Positions 27,712 through 36,290 of a DNA stretch of 64,000 nucleotides are shown piece by piece. This stretch comes from Methylorubrum populi (GTDB lineage Bacteria > Pseudomonadota > Alphaproteobacteria > Rhizobiales > Beijerinckiaceae). Made by a program: the position numbers and the translations under genes. The DNA is taken from contig NZ_AP014809.1 in the NCBI RefSeq assembly GCF_002355515.1, positions 4,860,501 to 4,924,500 on the forward strand, in the 5' to 3' direction. Positions within the stretch are counted from its first letter, which is position 1, and every line of letters begins with the position of its first letter. The notes beneath the pieces are model-generated. The model had not been told where the DNA came from. It saw only the letters and a list, made by a program, of their open reading frames with translations, and did not search any database.

Positions 27712-29310
27712 TCAGAACGGCAGGGCCTTGGGCCGGAACCAGTTGTACCACACCGCGATCATCATGCGGGTCAGGGTCACGGCGGTGATGACGGTGGTGA
27801 GGATGCCGAGGATGAACACCACGGCGAAGCCCTTCACCGGGCCGGAACCCATGAAGAACAGGAGCAGGGCGGCGATCGCCATGGTCGAGTTCGAATCGAT
27901 GATGGTGGCAAACGCCCGGTCGAAGCCCGCCTGGAGCGCCGAGACCAGGGACCGTCCGGCGCGGGATTCCTCGCGCATGCGCTCGTAGATCAGCACGTTG
28001 GAATCGACCGCGGTGCCGATGGTGAGCACGATGCCGGCGATGCCGGGCAGCGTCATCGTCGCCTCCAGCACCGACATCAGGCCGAGGATCAGGCCCACAT
28101 GGACGATGAGCGCGATGTTGGCGATGAAGCCGAAGGTGCCGTAGGTCGCGAACATGAAGGCGATGACGAGCCCGGCGGCGACCAGCGTCGCCATCTTGCC
28201 GGCCTCGATCGAGTCGCGGCCGAGGCCGGGGCCGACGACGCGGCGCTCGACCACGGTGAGCTTGGCCGGCAGCGCGCCCGCCCGCAGCAGCACCGAGAGG
28301 TCGTTGGCGTCCTTGACGGTGAAGTTGCCGGTGATCTGGCCCGAGCCGCCGGTGATCGCCGAGCGGATCACGGGGGCCGACTGGATCACCCCGTCGAGCA
28401 CGATCGCCATCCGGCGGCCGACATTCTCCGAGGTCGCCTGACCGAAGCGCTGGGCGCCGCGCAGGTTGAACTTGAAGCTCACCATCGGCTCGTGGGTCTG
28501 CGGGTCGAAGGCGGGCTGGGCGTCGGTGAGATCGCTGCCATCGGCCATGACGCGGCGCTCGACCGGCACCTTGGCGCCGCCCTCGTCCTTCGAGGGCAGC
28601 AGATCGACGTCGCCGGAGGGCGAATCGGCCAGCATGCGGAATTCGAGCTTGGCGGTCTTGCCGAGCTGGTCCTCCAGCTCCTGCGGGTTCTGCAGGCCGG
28701 GCACTTGGACGAGGATGCGGTCGGCGCCCTGCTGCTGGATCGACGGCTCCTTGGTGCCGCCGAAATCGATGCGCTTGCGCACCACTTCGATCGCCTGGGT
28801 GACGGCGCGGCGGGTGCGGTCGTTGACGCCGGCATCCGTCAGGACGAGCTGGATCGTGCCGTTCTCGGCCTCGTTGACCGTCAGCGTCTGGCCGCCGGCG
28901 GCGAGCGGATTGTTGATCGGCTGGGCGAGCTCGCGCAGCTTCGGCATCACCTTGGCGCGGGCCGCCGCATCGGGGATGCGCAGCTCCACCCCGCGGTTGA
29001 TCACGCGGATGCCGCCCTCGGGCGAGACGGAGGCCTCGCGCAGGATGCGGCGCACGTCGTCGCGCAGGCCCGTGACCATCGAGCGGACGAGGTCGGGCTG
29101 GTCGATTTCCAGGAGGATCTGCGAACCGCCCTGGAGGTCAAGGCCGAGCACGATCGCCCGGGTCGGCACCATCCACTGGATCGGCTTCGGCAGTGCGTTG
29201 ACGAAGGCCTCGCGCTGCTCCTTCGAGAAAAAGCTCGGCACCGCGAGGCTCAGACCGATCAGGATGATGGCCAGGGTCGCGAAAATCTTGGTTCTCGAGA
29301 AGCGCAGCAT
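27712..29310 (-). CDS. secD: Protein translocase subunit SecD
   Basis: A 532-residue subunit beginning with a transmembrane helix (FATLAIILIGLSLAVPSFF), followed by the large periplasmic P1 domain with VLGLDLQGGSQILLEID. Residues from about 350 on form five more helices with GPGLGRDSIEAGKMATLVAA and the conserved VDSNVLIYERMREE, where the aspartate takes part in proton coupling. Length is normal for the shorter alphaproteobacterial SecD. It is between yajC and secF. Confidence 0.95.
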   Translation of the reverse strand: MLRFSRTKIFATLAIILIGLSLAVPSFFSKEQREAFVNALPKPIQWMVPTRAIVLGLDLQGGSQILLEIDQPDLVRSMVTGLRDDVRRILREASVSPEGGIRVINRGVELRIPDAAARAKVMPKLRELAQPINNPLAAGGQTLTVNEAENGTIQLVLTDAGVNDRTRRAVTQAIEVVRKRIDFGGTKEPSIQQQGADRILVQVPGLQNPQELEDQLGKTAKLEFRMLADSPSGDVDLLPSKDEGGAKVPVERRVMADGSDLTDAQPAFDPQTHEPMVSFKFNLRGAQRFGQATSENVGRRMAIVLDGVIQSAPVIRSAITGGSGQITGNFTVKDANDLSVLLRAGALPAKLTVVERRVVGPGLGRDSIEAGKMATLVAAGLVIAFMFATYGTFGFIANIALIVHVGLILGLMSVLEATMTLPGIAGIVLTIGTAVDSNVLIYERMREESRAGRSLVSALQAGFDRAFATIIDSNSTMAIAALLLFFMGSGPVKGFAVVFILGILTTVITAVTLTRMMIAVWYNWFRPKALPF

Positions 29311-29377
29311 CCGCCCGGTTCCGACTTTTCTGTCATGGGTGCCGGGCGTTTGAGGACCGGCACGCGCGTGTGGCGCC

Positions 29378-29710
29378 TCAGGAGGCCTTGACCGGGGCGC
29401 CCTTGACGCGGACCTCGGAGATCATCGTGCGCACCACCTTCACGCGCACGTTCGGGGCGATCTCGACCTCGATCTCCGAGGCGTCGTCCGCGACCTTGGT
29501 GACCCGGCCGACAAGGCCGCCCGTGGTCACGATGGTGTCCTCGCGGCGGACGTTCTTCACCATGTTCTGGTGATCCTTGAGCCGGCGCTGCTGCGGGCGC
29601 AGGATCAGGAAGTACATGATCACGAAGATCAGGACGAAAGGTACGAATTGCAACGCGACATCCGCGCCGCTTCCGGCACCGGCTCCTTGCGCGAAGGCGG
29701 GGGTGATCAA
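29378..29710 (-). CDS. yajC: Preprotein translocase subunit YajC
   Basis: A 110-residue protein with one N-terminal transmembrane helix (LQFVPFVLIFVIMYFLILRP) directly followed by QQRRLKDHQNMVKNVRREDT and a small soluble domain (VTTGGLVGRVTKV ... VRVKVVRTMI). It associates with SecDF. The order yajC-secD-secF on one strand is the standard operon. Start ATG at 29710. Confidence 0.95.
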   Translation of the reverse strand: MITPAFAQGAGAGSGADVALQFVPFVLIFVIMYFLILRPQQRRLKDHQNMVKNVRREDTIVTTGGLVGRVTKVADDASEIEVEIAPNVRVKVVRTMISEVRVKGAPVKAS

Positions 29711-29946
29711 CGCCGAACACTCCTGATCGAGGGCATGCGGCCCGTGAGGCCCGGCGACGCCGGAGCCTTGCGACGACGAGCCTGCCGAAAAGCGCGCGGA
29801 CTATAGCGACGGGCGATTCGAAAGCAACGGCAGGGTGGTGCATCCGCCGCCGCGGTCCGGTGGTTCCCCTTTCGTCCGCCCTCGGCCTAAAAGGCGCCAC
29901 CGCAGCGAGGGCCGCCGCCCTCCCCCCGCAACCGGACCCGCCCATC

Positions 29947-30825
29947 ATGGCCGCAGAGCCGACGCCCGCCGACCTTCTCCCGCTCCTGGAACGGATCGCC
30001 GCAGCCCTGGAGCGCGCCGCCCCGCCCATCGTCCCGAAGGTGGATACGAGTGCCGCCGACGCCTTTCTCTGGGGGCCCGAGCGCCGGCTGATCGCGGTGC
30101 CGCGGGTCAACCGGGTCGAGATCGGCATCCTCACCGGCATCGACCGGGCCCGCGACATATTGGTCGAGAACACCGAGCGCTTCGCCCGCGGACTGCCTGC
30201 CAACAACGCCCTGCTGTGGGGCGCGCGCGGCATGGGCAAGTCCTCGCTGGTCAAGGCGGCCCATGCCGAGATCAACGCCCGGCGGCCCGAGGGCGCGCTA
30301 CCGATGAAGCTCGTGGAGATCCACCGCGAGGACATCGAGGCCCTGCCGGAACTGATGAGCCTGCTGCGCAACGACCCGCACCGCTGGCTGGTTTTCTGCG
30401 ACGACCTCTCGTTCGACGCCGACGACACCTCGTACAAGTCGCTCAAGACGGCGCTGGACGGCGGGATCGAGGGCCGGCCCGGCAACGTGCTGTTCTACGC
30501 CACCTCGAACCGGCGCCACCTGCTCGCCCGCGAGATGGTCGAGAACGAGCGCTCCACCGCGATCAATCCCGGCGAGGCGGTGGAGGAGAAGGTCTCGCTC
30601 TCCGACCGCTTCGGCCTCTGGCTCGGCTTCCACAAATGCAGCCAGGACGAATATCTGGCGATGATCCGCGCCTACGTGGAGCGCCACGGTCTCAAGGCGG
30701 AGCCGGACCGGGTGCGGGCCGAGGCGCTCGAATGGGCCACCACCCGCGGCTCGCGCTCGGGGCGCACGGCGTTCCAGTTCATCCAGGATCTGGCGGGGCG
30801 GCTCGGGCAGCGGCTCGACGGCTAA
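29947..30825 (+). CDS. DUF815 family ATP-binding protein
   Basis: About 292 residues from the ATG at 29947. A P-loop lies in LLWGARGMGKSSLVKA and a Walker B-like aspartate pair in WLVFCDDLSFD. FYATSNRRHLLAREM and VEEKVSLSDRFGLWLGFH are strongly conserved in DUF815 AAA-like proteins. The short N-terminal helix (DLLPLLERIAAALE) is typical. The family is widespread in alphaproteobacteria and has no firmly known role. It is divergent from yajC and often sits near it, so a link to envelope function is possible but unproven. Confidence 0.88.
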   Translation: MAAEPTPADLLPLLERIAAALERAAPPIVPKVDTSAADAFLWGPERRLIAVPRVNRVEIGILTGIDRARDILVENTERFARGLPANNALLWGARGMGKSSLVKAAHAEINARRPEGALPMKLVEIHREDIEALPELMSLLRNDPHRWLVFCDDLSFDADDTSYKSLKTALDGGIEGRPGNVLFYATSNRRHLLAREMVENERSTAINPGEAVEEKVSLSDRFGLWLGFHKCSQDEYLAMIRAYVERHGLKAEPDRVRAEALEWATTRGSRSGRTAFQFIQDLAGRLGQRLDG

Positions 30826-30853
30826 GTTTTTCAGACGCTCCAGTTCGCTGCGC

Positions 30854-30879
30854 CCCCCTCCCCGCAGGCGGGGAGAGGG
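30854..30879. repeat. Intergenic palindrome of the CCCTCTCCCCGC type, copy 1
   Basis: CCCCTCCCCGC and its near-complement CGGGGAGAGGG flank a few bases. A second, perfect copy is at 59743-59769. The recurrence between unrelated genes suggests a dispersed intergenic repeat. Confidence 0.55.
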
Positions 30880-30888
30880 CCAAAAACA

Positions 30889-30918
30889 AAACGGCGGCTC
30901 CTCGCGGAGCCGCCGTTT
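30889..30918. terminator. Bidirectional terminator
   Basis: AAACGGCGGCTCC and its exact complement form a 13-bp hairpin with a TCGC loop, and A/T runs on both outer sides. It lies between the convergent DUF815 and M23 genes. Confidence 0.8.
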
Positions 30919-30940
30919 CCGTTTGACGTCAGGAGAAAAC

Positions 30941-32263
30941 TCAGCCGCCGAGATGGGGCATCGGATCGACCGGGGTCGCGCCCTTGCGCAGCTCGAAATG
31001 GAGCTGGGGCGAGGTGACGTTGCCGGTCGCGCCCGACTTGGCGATGGTCTGGCCGCGCTTCACCTTCTCGCCGGGGCGCACGTCCAGCTCGCCGTTATGG
31101 GCGTAGGCCGAGACGTAGCCGTTGTTGTGCCGCACCAGAACCAGCTTGCCGTAGCCCTTCACGTCGGAGCCGGCATAGGCGACCGTGCCGTCCTCGGCGG
31201 CCTTGACCGGGGTGCCCTCGGGCACGGCGATGTTGATGCCCTCGTTGCCGCTCGAGCCGTAGCCGTTGATGATCCGGCCCTTGGCCGGCCAGCGGAACGA
31301 CTCGGCCGGCGCCTGCGGGGCCGCCGCGGCAGGGATCGGGGCCGAAGCATCGGCGCTGGCGACCTTCACCGGGGCGGCTTCCTTCGCGGGCGCCTTGGCG
31401 GCTTCCTTGCTCTCCTTGGCGGCGGCCTTGGCGGCCGCTTCCGCGGCGCGGGCCTCGGCGAGCTTCTTGGCGGCGTCCGCCTTGGCCTGCTTGGCCTCGG
31501 CCTCCGCCTTGCGAGCGGCCTCCGCCTTTGCTGCCTCCTTGGCGACGTCCTTCGGATCGGGCTTCGTCTCGGCCTTGACCGTCTTCTCAGCGCCCTTCTG
31601 GCCCGGACGCGGATGCGCCTTGGCGTCGGCCACCTTCTTCGCTTCCGCGAGCTTCTTCGACTGCGCCGCCTTCTCCGCGGCCTTGGCCTCGGCCGCCTTC
31701 GCCTCGGCGATCTTGGCTGCGGCGGCTTGGCGCTCGGCCTCGCGGCGGGCGTCGGCCGCCTTCGCGGCGGCAGCCTCGGCGGCGCGCTTCTCCGCGGCCT
31801 TTTCGGCGGCCTTGTCGACAGGCTTGCCGAACTGGAGCTTGGGCTGCGGCGCCGGGGCGCGCGGCGTCATCGCGCGGCCCGAATCCGGGTTCAGGCCCGA
31901 CACGCTGCTCGCCATGCCGCCCGAGATCGGTTCGGCAGTCGCCACGCGGGTCGCGGCCCGGGGCGCGGCGGCGCTCATCGCGCCGGGGCGCGGCGACAGG
32001 GCCGGGCCGGGGGCGGGCAGCGCCTGCGACTGGATCCGCGGTGTGCGGATCGCCGGGGCCGCCGCCATCTCACCCTCGCTCCCCTCCGCCGGCAGGCTGC
32101 CGGTGGCCGAGGGCTCGCCCGAAAGCGAGGCGAACGGGTTGGTGAAGGGATCGCCGAGGCGCGAGGCGTCGGACGAGCAGGCGGCGGTGCCGCCGCCGAT
32201 CATTCCGATGAGGGCGAAGCGCGACAGCGTCCTCAAGCCCAGAACTTTCCCCCGAACCGGCAT
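30941..32263 (-). CDS. M23-family protein with degenerate active site (NlpD/EnvC-like)
   Basis: About 440 residues from the ATG at 32263; a TTG at 32308 is an alternative. A lipoprotein-like signal (ALIGMIGGGTAACSSD) is followed by a proline-rich part, then about 170 residues rich in Ala, Lys and Glu that should form a long coiled coil, and a C-terminal M23 domain. In the M23 domain the first ligand region reads NEGINIAVPEG, so the usual His and Asp are Asn, while SAYAHN and LHFELR remain. Loss of zinc ligands is the state of NlpD and EnvC, which activate amidases instead of cutting peptidoglycan. I see no clear LysM domain. Confidence 0.8.
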   Translation of the reverse strand: MPVRGKVLGLRTLSRFALIGMIGGGTAACSSDASRLGDPFTNPFASLSGEPSATGSLPAEGSEGEMAAAPAIRTPRIQSQALPAPGPALSPRPGAMSAAAPRAATRVATAEPISGGMASSVSGLNPDSGRAMTPRAPAPQPKLQFGKPVDKAAEKAAEKRAAEAAAAKAADARREAERQAAAAKIAEAKAAEAKAAEKAAQSKKLAEAKKVADAKAHPRPGQKGAEKTVKAETKPDPKDVAKEAAKAEAARKAEAEAKQAKADAAKKLAEARAAEAAAKAAAKESKEAAKAPAKEAAPVKVASADASAPIPAAAAPQAPAESFRWPAKGRIINGYGSSGNEGINIAVPEGTPVKAAEDGTVAYAGSDVKGYGKLVLVRHNNGYVSAYAHNGELDVRPGEKVKRGQTIAKSGATGNVTSPQLHFELRKGATPVDPMPHLGG

Positions 32264-32470
32264 CGACGCACCCGTTTGAACACTGACGCAACGTGATGCG
32301 CTATTCAAACGGGATTCAGGTTAAGCAACCGTTCCCGAGATCGATGCAGGGGTCAGTTTCGCGCCTGTTCCGTAAAGGTTGAGGAATCCTGGTGACGGCG
32401 CCGGTTGCATCTTCGCTGTGCGCAGCCGTTTCCGCCCCCTCCCCGCCGCCGCGTGATCGGGCACGAGCCG

Positions 32471-33175
32471 CTACGGTGCGAGCGCCCGCCCCGGGGTGAG
32501 CGGGCCGAGGCGCAGGGTCGGCCCTTCCGACCGCGCAAAAGCCGCCGCGCCGTCGCGGGTCAGGGTCACCAGCCGGCTTCCCCGCCCGGTCCAGAACCCG
32601 GCGACCAGCCGCCCGCCGGATTTGAGCGCGGCGGGAAGGTGCGGGGGCAGCGCGGCGAGGCTGCCGTTCAGGAGGATGCGGTCGTAGCTGCCGCCTCGGA
32701 CGACCTCCGGCGCCAGCCCGTCGGCGGTCTCGACGGCGGCGGCGTCGAAATCGTGCCCGAGATGCGCCCGCGCGGCGCGGGCAAGCCCCTCGTAGCGCTC
32801 CAGGCTGCGCACATGGGCCGCGCCCAGCCGCACCAGCAGGGCGGTGACGTAGCCCGTGCCCGTGCCGACCTCCAGCACCCGAACGCCGGGGGTGATGTCG
32901 AGGGCGCCGAGCATGGCGGCGACGATGCTCGGTGCCGTCATGGTCTGACCGCAGGCGAGCGGCAGGGCGATGTCCCGCCGGGCGTGTGTGCGCAGGGCCG
33001 GCGGGGCGAAGCGCTCCCGCGGCACTCGCTCCATCGCCCGCAGCACGGCGGTGTCGCGCACGCCCCGCTCGCGCAGCGCCAGCACGAAGGCGGCGTTGCC
33101 GGTCGCCGCTTCCAGCTCTTGCGCCGGATCCTGCGTCAGCCCGGTCGCGTCCGGCTCCTCACCCTCAGGAGGCAT
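32471..33175 (-). CDS. Protein-L-isoaspartate O-methyltransferase-like protein
   Basis: A 234-residue SAM-dependent methyltransferase. RVLEVGTGTGYVTALL is the SAM-binding motif I, and RVPRERFAPP plus CGQTMTAPSIVAAML match the PCMT signature region, though the usual GQTISQP is altered to GQTMTAP. YDRILLNGSLAALPPHL corresponds to the late motif. It lies after surE, as pcm does in many bacteria, and probably repairs isoaspartate damage. A second, more canonical copy occurs at 62666-63319, so this one may have diverged. Confidence 0.82.
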   Translation of the reverse strand: MPPEGEEPDATGLTQDPAQELEAATGNAAFVLALRERGVRDTAVLRAMERVPRERFAPPALRTHARRDIALPLACGQTMTAPSIVAAMLGALDITPGVRVLEVGTGTGYVTALLVRLGAAHVRSLERYEGLARAARAHLGHDFDAAAVETADGLAPEVVRGGSYDRILLNGSLAALPPHLPAALKSGGRLVAGFWTGRGSRLVTLTRDGAAAFARSEGPTLRLGPLTPGRALAP

Positions 33176-33211
33176 GGGGCCCCAGGCGGCCGCCGGATCG
33201 ACCGCCTCCGC

Positions 33212-33976
33212 TCACGGCCGGAACGCCGCGGCGAAGCGGGTCAGTTCCGGCTCGTCGGTGAGGTCGAGCCGCAGCGGCGTCACCGAGATGCGGTTCTCGG
33301 CGATCGCCTTGAGATCCGTGCCGTTGCCGGGCTCGAACCGCGCCTTGGCGAAGGCGAGCCAGAAATAGGGATTGCCGCGCCCGTCGTGGCGGGCGTCGAT
33401 CTGCAGGAGCGCCTGGTTGCGCTGGCCCTGCGCCGAGACCGCCACGCCCTGCACCTGATCCGGATCGCAATCCGGGAAGTTGACGTTGACGAGGATGCCG
33501 GGCTCGATCCCGATCTCCAGGATCTTGCGGATCACCTGCGGCCCGTGCGCGGCGGCGCAGGACCATTTCAGGTTGGCCCGCCCGCCCGCGCCGTAGGCTT
33601 GGCTCAGCGCGATCGCGCGGATGCCGAGGATGGTGCCCTCCATGGCGCCGGCGATGGTGCCGGAATAGGTCACGTCCTCGGCGACGTTCTGGCCGCGGTT
33701 GACTCCCGACAGCACCAGATCCGGCCGGTGGTCCTTGAGGATGTGCGACACCCCCATGATCACGCAGTCGGAGGGCGTGCCCTTCACCGCGAACCGCTTC
33801 TCGGAGACCTGCCGCAGGCGCAGCGGATCGTTGAGCGAGAGCGAGTGCGAGACGCCGGACTGATCGTATTCGGGCGCGACCACCCAGACGTCGTCGCTGA
33901 GCTCGCGGGCGATTCCCTCCAGCGTCTCCAGGCCCGGCGCGTGGATGCCGTCGTCGTTGGTGACCAGGATGCGCAT
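33212..33976 (-). CDS. surE: 5'/3'-nucleotidase SurE
   Basis: A 254-residue stationary-phase survival phosphatase. The metal site is the N-terminal LVTNDDGIHAPGLETL (Asp8, Asp9), with S-x-x in QSGVSHSLSL and the Asn in LSGVNRGQNVAEDVTYSGT, the SurE fingerprint. It dephosphorylates nucleoside monophosphates. Its ATG shares one base with the serS stop codon (TGATG), implying translational coupling. The gene order serS-surE-pcm is common in alphaproteobacteria. Confidence 0.95.
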   Translation of the reverse strand: MRILVTNDDGIHAPGLETLEGIARELSDDVWVVAPEYDQSGVSHSLSLNDPLRLRQVSEKRFAVKGTPSDCVIMGVSHILKDHRPDLVLSGVNRGQNVAEDVTYSGTIAGAMEGTILGIRAIALSQAYGAGGRANLKWSCAAAHGPQVIRKILEIGIEPGILVNVNFPDCDPDQVQGVAVSAQGQRNQALLQIDARHDGRGNPYFWLAFAKARFEPGNGTDLKAIAENRISVTPLRLDLTDEPELTRFAAAFRP

Positions 33977-35262
33977 CAGGTGTTCGGTCCCTCGATCCGG
34001 TTCAGGCCGCCCATGTAGGGCTGGAGCACCGACGGAATCGTGACGCTGCCGTCGGGGTTCTGGTAGTTTTCCATCACGGCGATCAGGGCGCGGCCGACGG
34101 CGACGCCGGAGCCGTTGAGCGTGTGGACGAAGCCGACCCCCCTACCCTCCTTGGCCCGGTAGCGCGCATTCATTCGCCGCGCCTGGAACTCGCCGCAGAC
34201 CGAGCAGGACGAAATCTCGCGAAACGTCTGCTGGCCCGGCACCCAGACCTCGATGTCGTAGGTCTTCTGGCTGGCAAAGCCCATATCGCCGGTGCAGAGC
34301 GTCATCACCCGGTAGGTCAGGTCGAGTTTCTGCAGCACGGCCTCGGCGCAGGCGAGCATCCGCTCGTGCTCCTCGGCGGATTTCTCCGGCGCGGTGATCG
34401 AGACCAGCTCGACTTTGTTGAACTGGTGCTGGCGCAGCATGCCGCGGGTATCGCGCCCCGCCGCCCCGGCCTCGGCGCGGAAGCAGGGAGTGAGCGCGGT
34501 GAAGCGCAGGGGCAGCTCGTCCTCGGCCAGGATGCTTTCGCGCACGAGGTTGGTGAGCGGGACTTCCGCCGTGGGGATCAGCCAAAAGCCGTCGCCCGCC
34601 GCAAACTGGTCGTCGCGGAACTTCGGCAACTGCGCCGTTCCGAACATCGCCTCGTCGCGCACGAGAACAGGCGGCACCACTTCCGTGTAACCATGCTCGC
34701 CGGTGTGCAGGTCGAGCATGAATTGGCCGAGCGCCCGCTCCAGCCGGGCGAGCTGGCCCTTGAGCACCACGAAGCGCGAGCCGGAGAGTTTCGCGGCGGC
34801 CTCGAAATCCATCAGCCCGGTGGCCTCACCCAACTCGAAATGCTGGCGGCCCTGCACCAAGCGCTCGCGGGAGGCGTCGAAGCGGCGGTACTCGACATTG
34901 CCGTGCTCGTCGGCGCCGGGGGGAACGTCCTCCTTCGGCCGATTCGGGATCGCGGCGAGGCGCTCGTCGAGGACCTTGGCGGCTTGCGCCTGCGCCGCGT
35001 CCAGCGCCGGCGCCTCTTCCTTCAGGCGGGCGACCTCGGCCATCAATTCGGCGGCGCGGGCCTCGTCCTTGGCCTTCTTGGCGGCGCCGATCTCCTTGGA
35101 CAGCGCGTTGCGCCGCTCCTGGGCCGCTTGCGCCGCCGAGACGGCGCCCTTGCGCGCATCGTCGAGGGCGATCAACTCGGCGCTCAGGGGCAAGAGGCCG
35201 CGGCGCTCCAGATCGCGGTCGAAGGCCTCCGGGTTCTCGCGGATGGCGCGGATGTCGTGCAT
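33976..35262 (-). CDS. serS: Seryl-tRNA synthetase
   Basis: A 428-residue class II synthetase. The N-terminal ~105 residues form the tRNA-binding antiparallel coiled coil ([20 protein letters not shown]). The catalytic core has motif 2 in [21 protein letters not shown] and motif 3 in [20 protein letters not shown], plus the TEVVPPVLV loop. It charges tRNA-Ser and selenocysteine tRNA if present. Length is normal. It is the first gene of the serS-surE-pcm group. Upstream lies the divergent pqqA region. Confidence 0.95.
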   Translation of the reverse strand: MHDIRAIRENPEAFDRDLERRGLLPLSAELIALDDARKGAVSAAQAAQERRNALSKEIGAAKKAKDEARAAELMAEVARLKEEAPALDAAQAQAAKVLDERLAAIPNRPKEDVPPGADEHGNVEYRRFDASRERLVQGRQHFELGEATGLMDFEAAAKLSGSRFVVLKGQLARLERALGQFMLDLHTGEHGYTEVVPPVLVRDEAMFGTAQLPKFRDDQFAAGDGFWLIPTAEVPLTNLVRESILAEDELPLRFTALTPCFRAEAGAAGRDTRGMLRQHQFNKVELVSITAPEKSAEEHERMLACAEAVLQKLDLTYRVMTLCTGDMGFASQKTYDIEVWVPGQQTFREISSCSVCGEFQARRMNARYRAKEGRGVGFVHTLNGSGVAVGRALIAVMENYQNPDGSVTIPSVLQPYMGGLNRIEGPNT

Positions 35263-35741
35263 TTCGGGGCTCTTGAGGTCTTGTGCGCGCGAGGGCCCCG
35301 CTTTGCCGCATCGCCCCCCGCATCACAAGAGCGGCCGCGCCGGCCCGCCGCGTGCCGGCGCGGCCCCCCGGTGCGCCGGTCGGGGCCCGAAGCGCCGGAT
35401 TTCCGGCAAAAGTGAATGGGACGATTCGGCAAGAGTCTTTGCGAATGATCCCGCCACTCTCGCTTGTGGATCGCTGAGGTCGCCACCATTTCGTTGGAAA
35501 GTCAGCACTTTTTCGCGCTTCCGGCAGGAAGCGGCCGCCTTCGAGCCCCAGCGTGGCCGTTTCTGAGAGCAATCTATGAGAAATATAAGTGTAGGGTCCG
35601 CTTGAATTGCGCCCAACGGATTGTCTATATCAAGGGCGTCGAACACGAGGGGCCCGGCAATCGAACGGCCACCACCTCAGTTCGAGGTGAAGCGGTGATA
35701 AAGCCGACCTTCGTATTCAAATTGCTACCAGGAGACACGCC
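35263..35741. other. Long leader between serS and the pqqA genes
   Basis: This 479-base divergent gap contains no convincing extra gene. It grows AT-richer toward pqqA and contains the promoter candidate at 35602-35631. Over 100 bases separate that promoter from the first pqqA start, leaving room for an untranslated leader. Confidence 0.5.
35602..35631 (+). promoter_or_regulatory. Candidate promoter for the tandem pqqA genes
   Basis: TTGAAT (35602-35607) and TATATC (35626-35631) are separated by 18 bp, fitting a housekeeping-type promoter. It is 110 bp upstream of the first pqqA start. This is a sequence match by eye. Confidence 0.4.
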
Positions 35742-35831
35742 ATGAAGTGGTCTGCCCCCGTCGTTGCCGAGATCTGCGTCGGCATGGAAGTCACCTCTTA
35801 CGAGTCCGCCGAGATCGACACCTTCAACTGA
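35742..35831 (+). CDS. pqqA: PQQ precursor peptide PqqA, copy 1
   Basis: A 29-residue peptide, the ribosomally made substrate for pyrroloquinoline quinone. Glu16 and Tyr20 are the residues joined by PqqE; they lie in GMEVTSYESAEID. The leader half contains WSAPVVAEICV. The ATG has GGAG about eight bases upstream. A second copy with identical protein sequence follows after 62 bp; the two genes differ by synonymous bases and by stop codon (TGA here). No pqqB, C, D or E gene lies anywhere in this window. Confidence 0.95.
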   Translation: MKWSAPVVAEICVGMEVTSYESAEIDTFN

Positions 35832-35893
35832 GAAGGCGTCGCCGGTCCTAGACCGGTCCGGTTTTGATCCATTCGTCCAGCAGGAGAAACGTC

Positions 35894-35983
35894 ATGAAGT
35901 GGTCCGCTCCCGTCGTTGCCGAGATCTGCGTCGGCATGGAAGTCACCTCCTACGAGTCCGCCGAGATCGACACCTTCAACTAA
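35894..35983 (+). CDS. pqqA: PQQ precursor peptide PqqA, copy 2
   Basis: Encodes exactly the same 29 residues as copy 1, with the Glu16 and Tyr20 crosslink pair, but with synonymous differences (for example TCC for TCT at Ser4 and Ser19) and a TAA stop. CAGGAG lies about nine bases before the ATG, as for copy 1, so each has its own ribosome site. A terminator follows at 36018-36050, so the two copies probably form a short transcript devoted to making precursor in bulk. Confidence 0.95.
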   Translation: MKWSAPVVAEICVGMEVTSYESAEIDTFN

Positions 35984-36017
35984 GAAGGCTGTCGCCGGGC
36001 TCATCCGGTGAAATCGA

Positions 36018-36050
36018 GGGCGCTGCCTGAAAGGACGGCGCCCTTTTTTC
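36018..36050 (+). terminator. Rho-independent terminator of the pqqA pair
   Basis: GGGCGC and GGCGCCC form a GC-rich stem around GCCTGAAAGGAC and are followed by a run of six T residues. It lies about 35 bp after the second pqqA stop. Confidence 0.85.
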
Positions 36051-36071
36051 GTTCGCGGCGTCGCAACGGCA

Positions 36072-36119
36072 AGCGGAAAGACCCGAGGGTTCTGTCATGA
36101 ACCCTCGGGTCTTTCCGCT
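36072..36119. terminator. Perfect 21-bp hairpin
   Basis: AGCGGAAAGACCCGAGGGTTC and its exact complement are separated by six bases. It lies downstream of the pqqA terminator and of the convergent MarR-family gene. Length and perfection suggest a bidirectional terminator or an intergenic repeat; no T run is seen. Confidence 0.6.
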
Positions 36120-36290
36120 GTTCGAGGGGCTCGCTTCGGCTTGTCCTGCACGCCACCGTCGCGAGCGTCAGCAAGGCGATCGTCGGAAAACCCGATCAGG
36201 GACGAGAGCGGATCGGGTCGAGCCGGAAGCGCGTGCAAGTCCGGTGTTCCGGACTTGCGCATTTTAGGGCGAATTCGCGCGCTTCCGCTC

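Noticed and set aside
26482..29391. 969-codon plus-strand open frame
   Set aside because: It is antisense to secD and secF, rich in His, Arg and Asp, with no domain.
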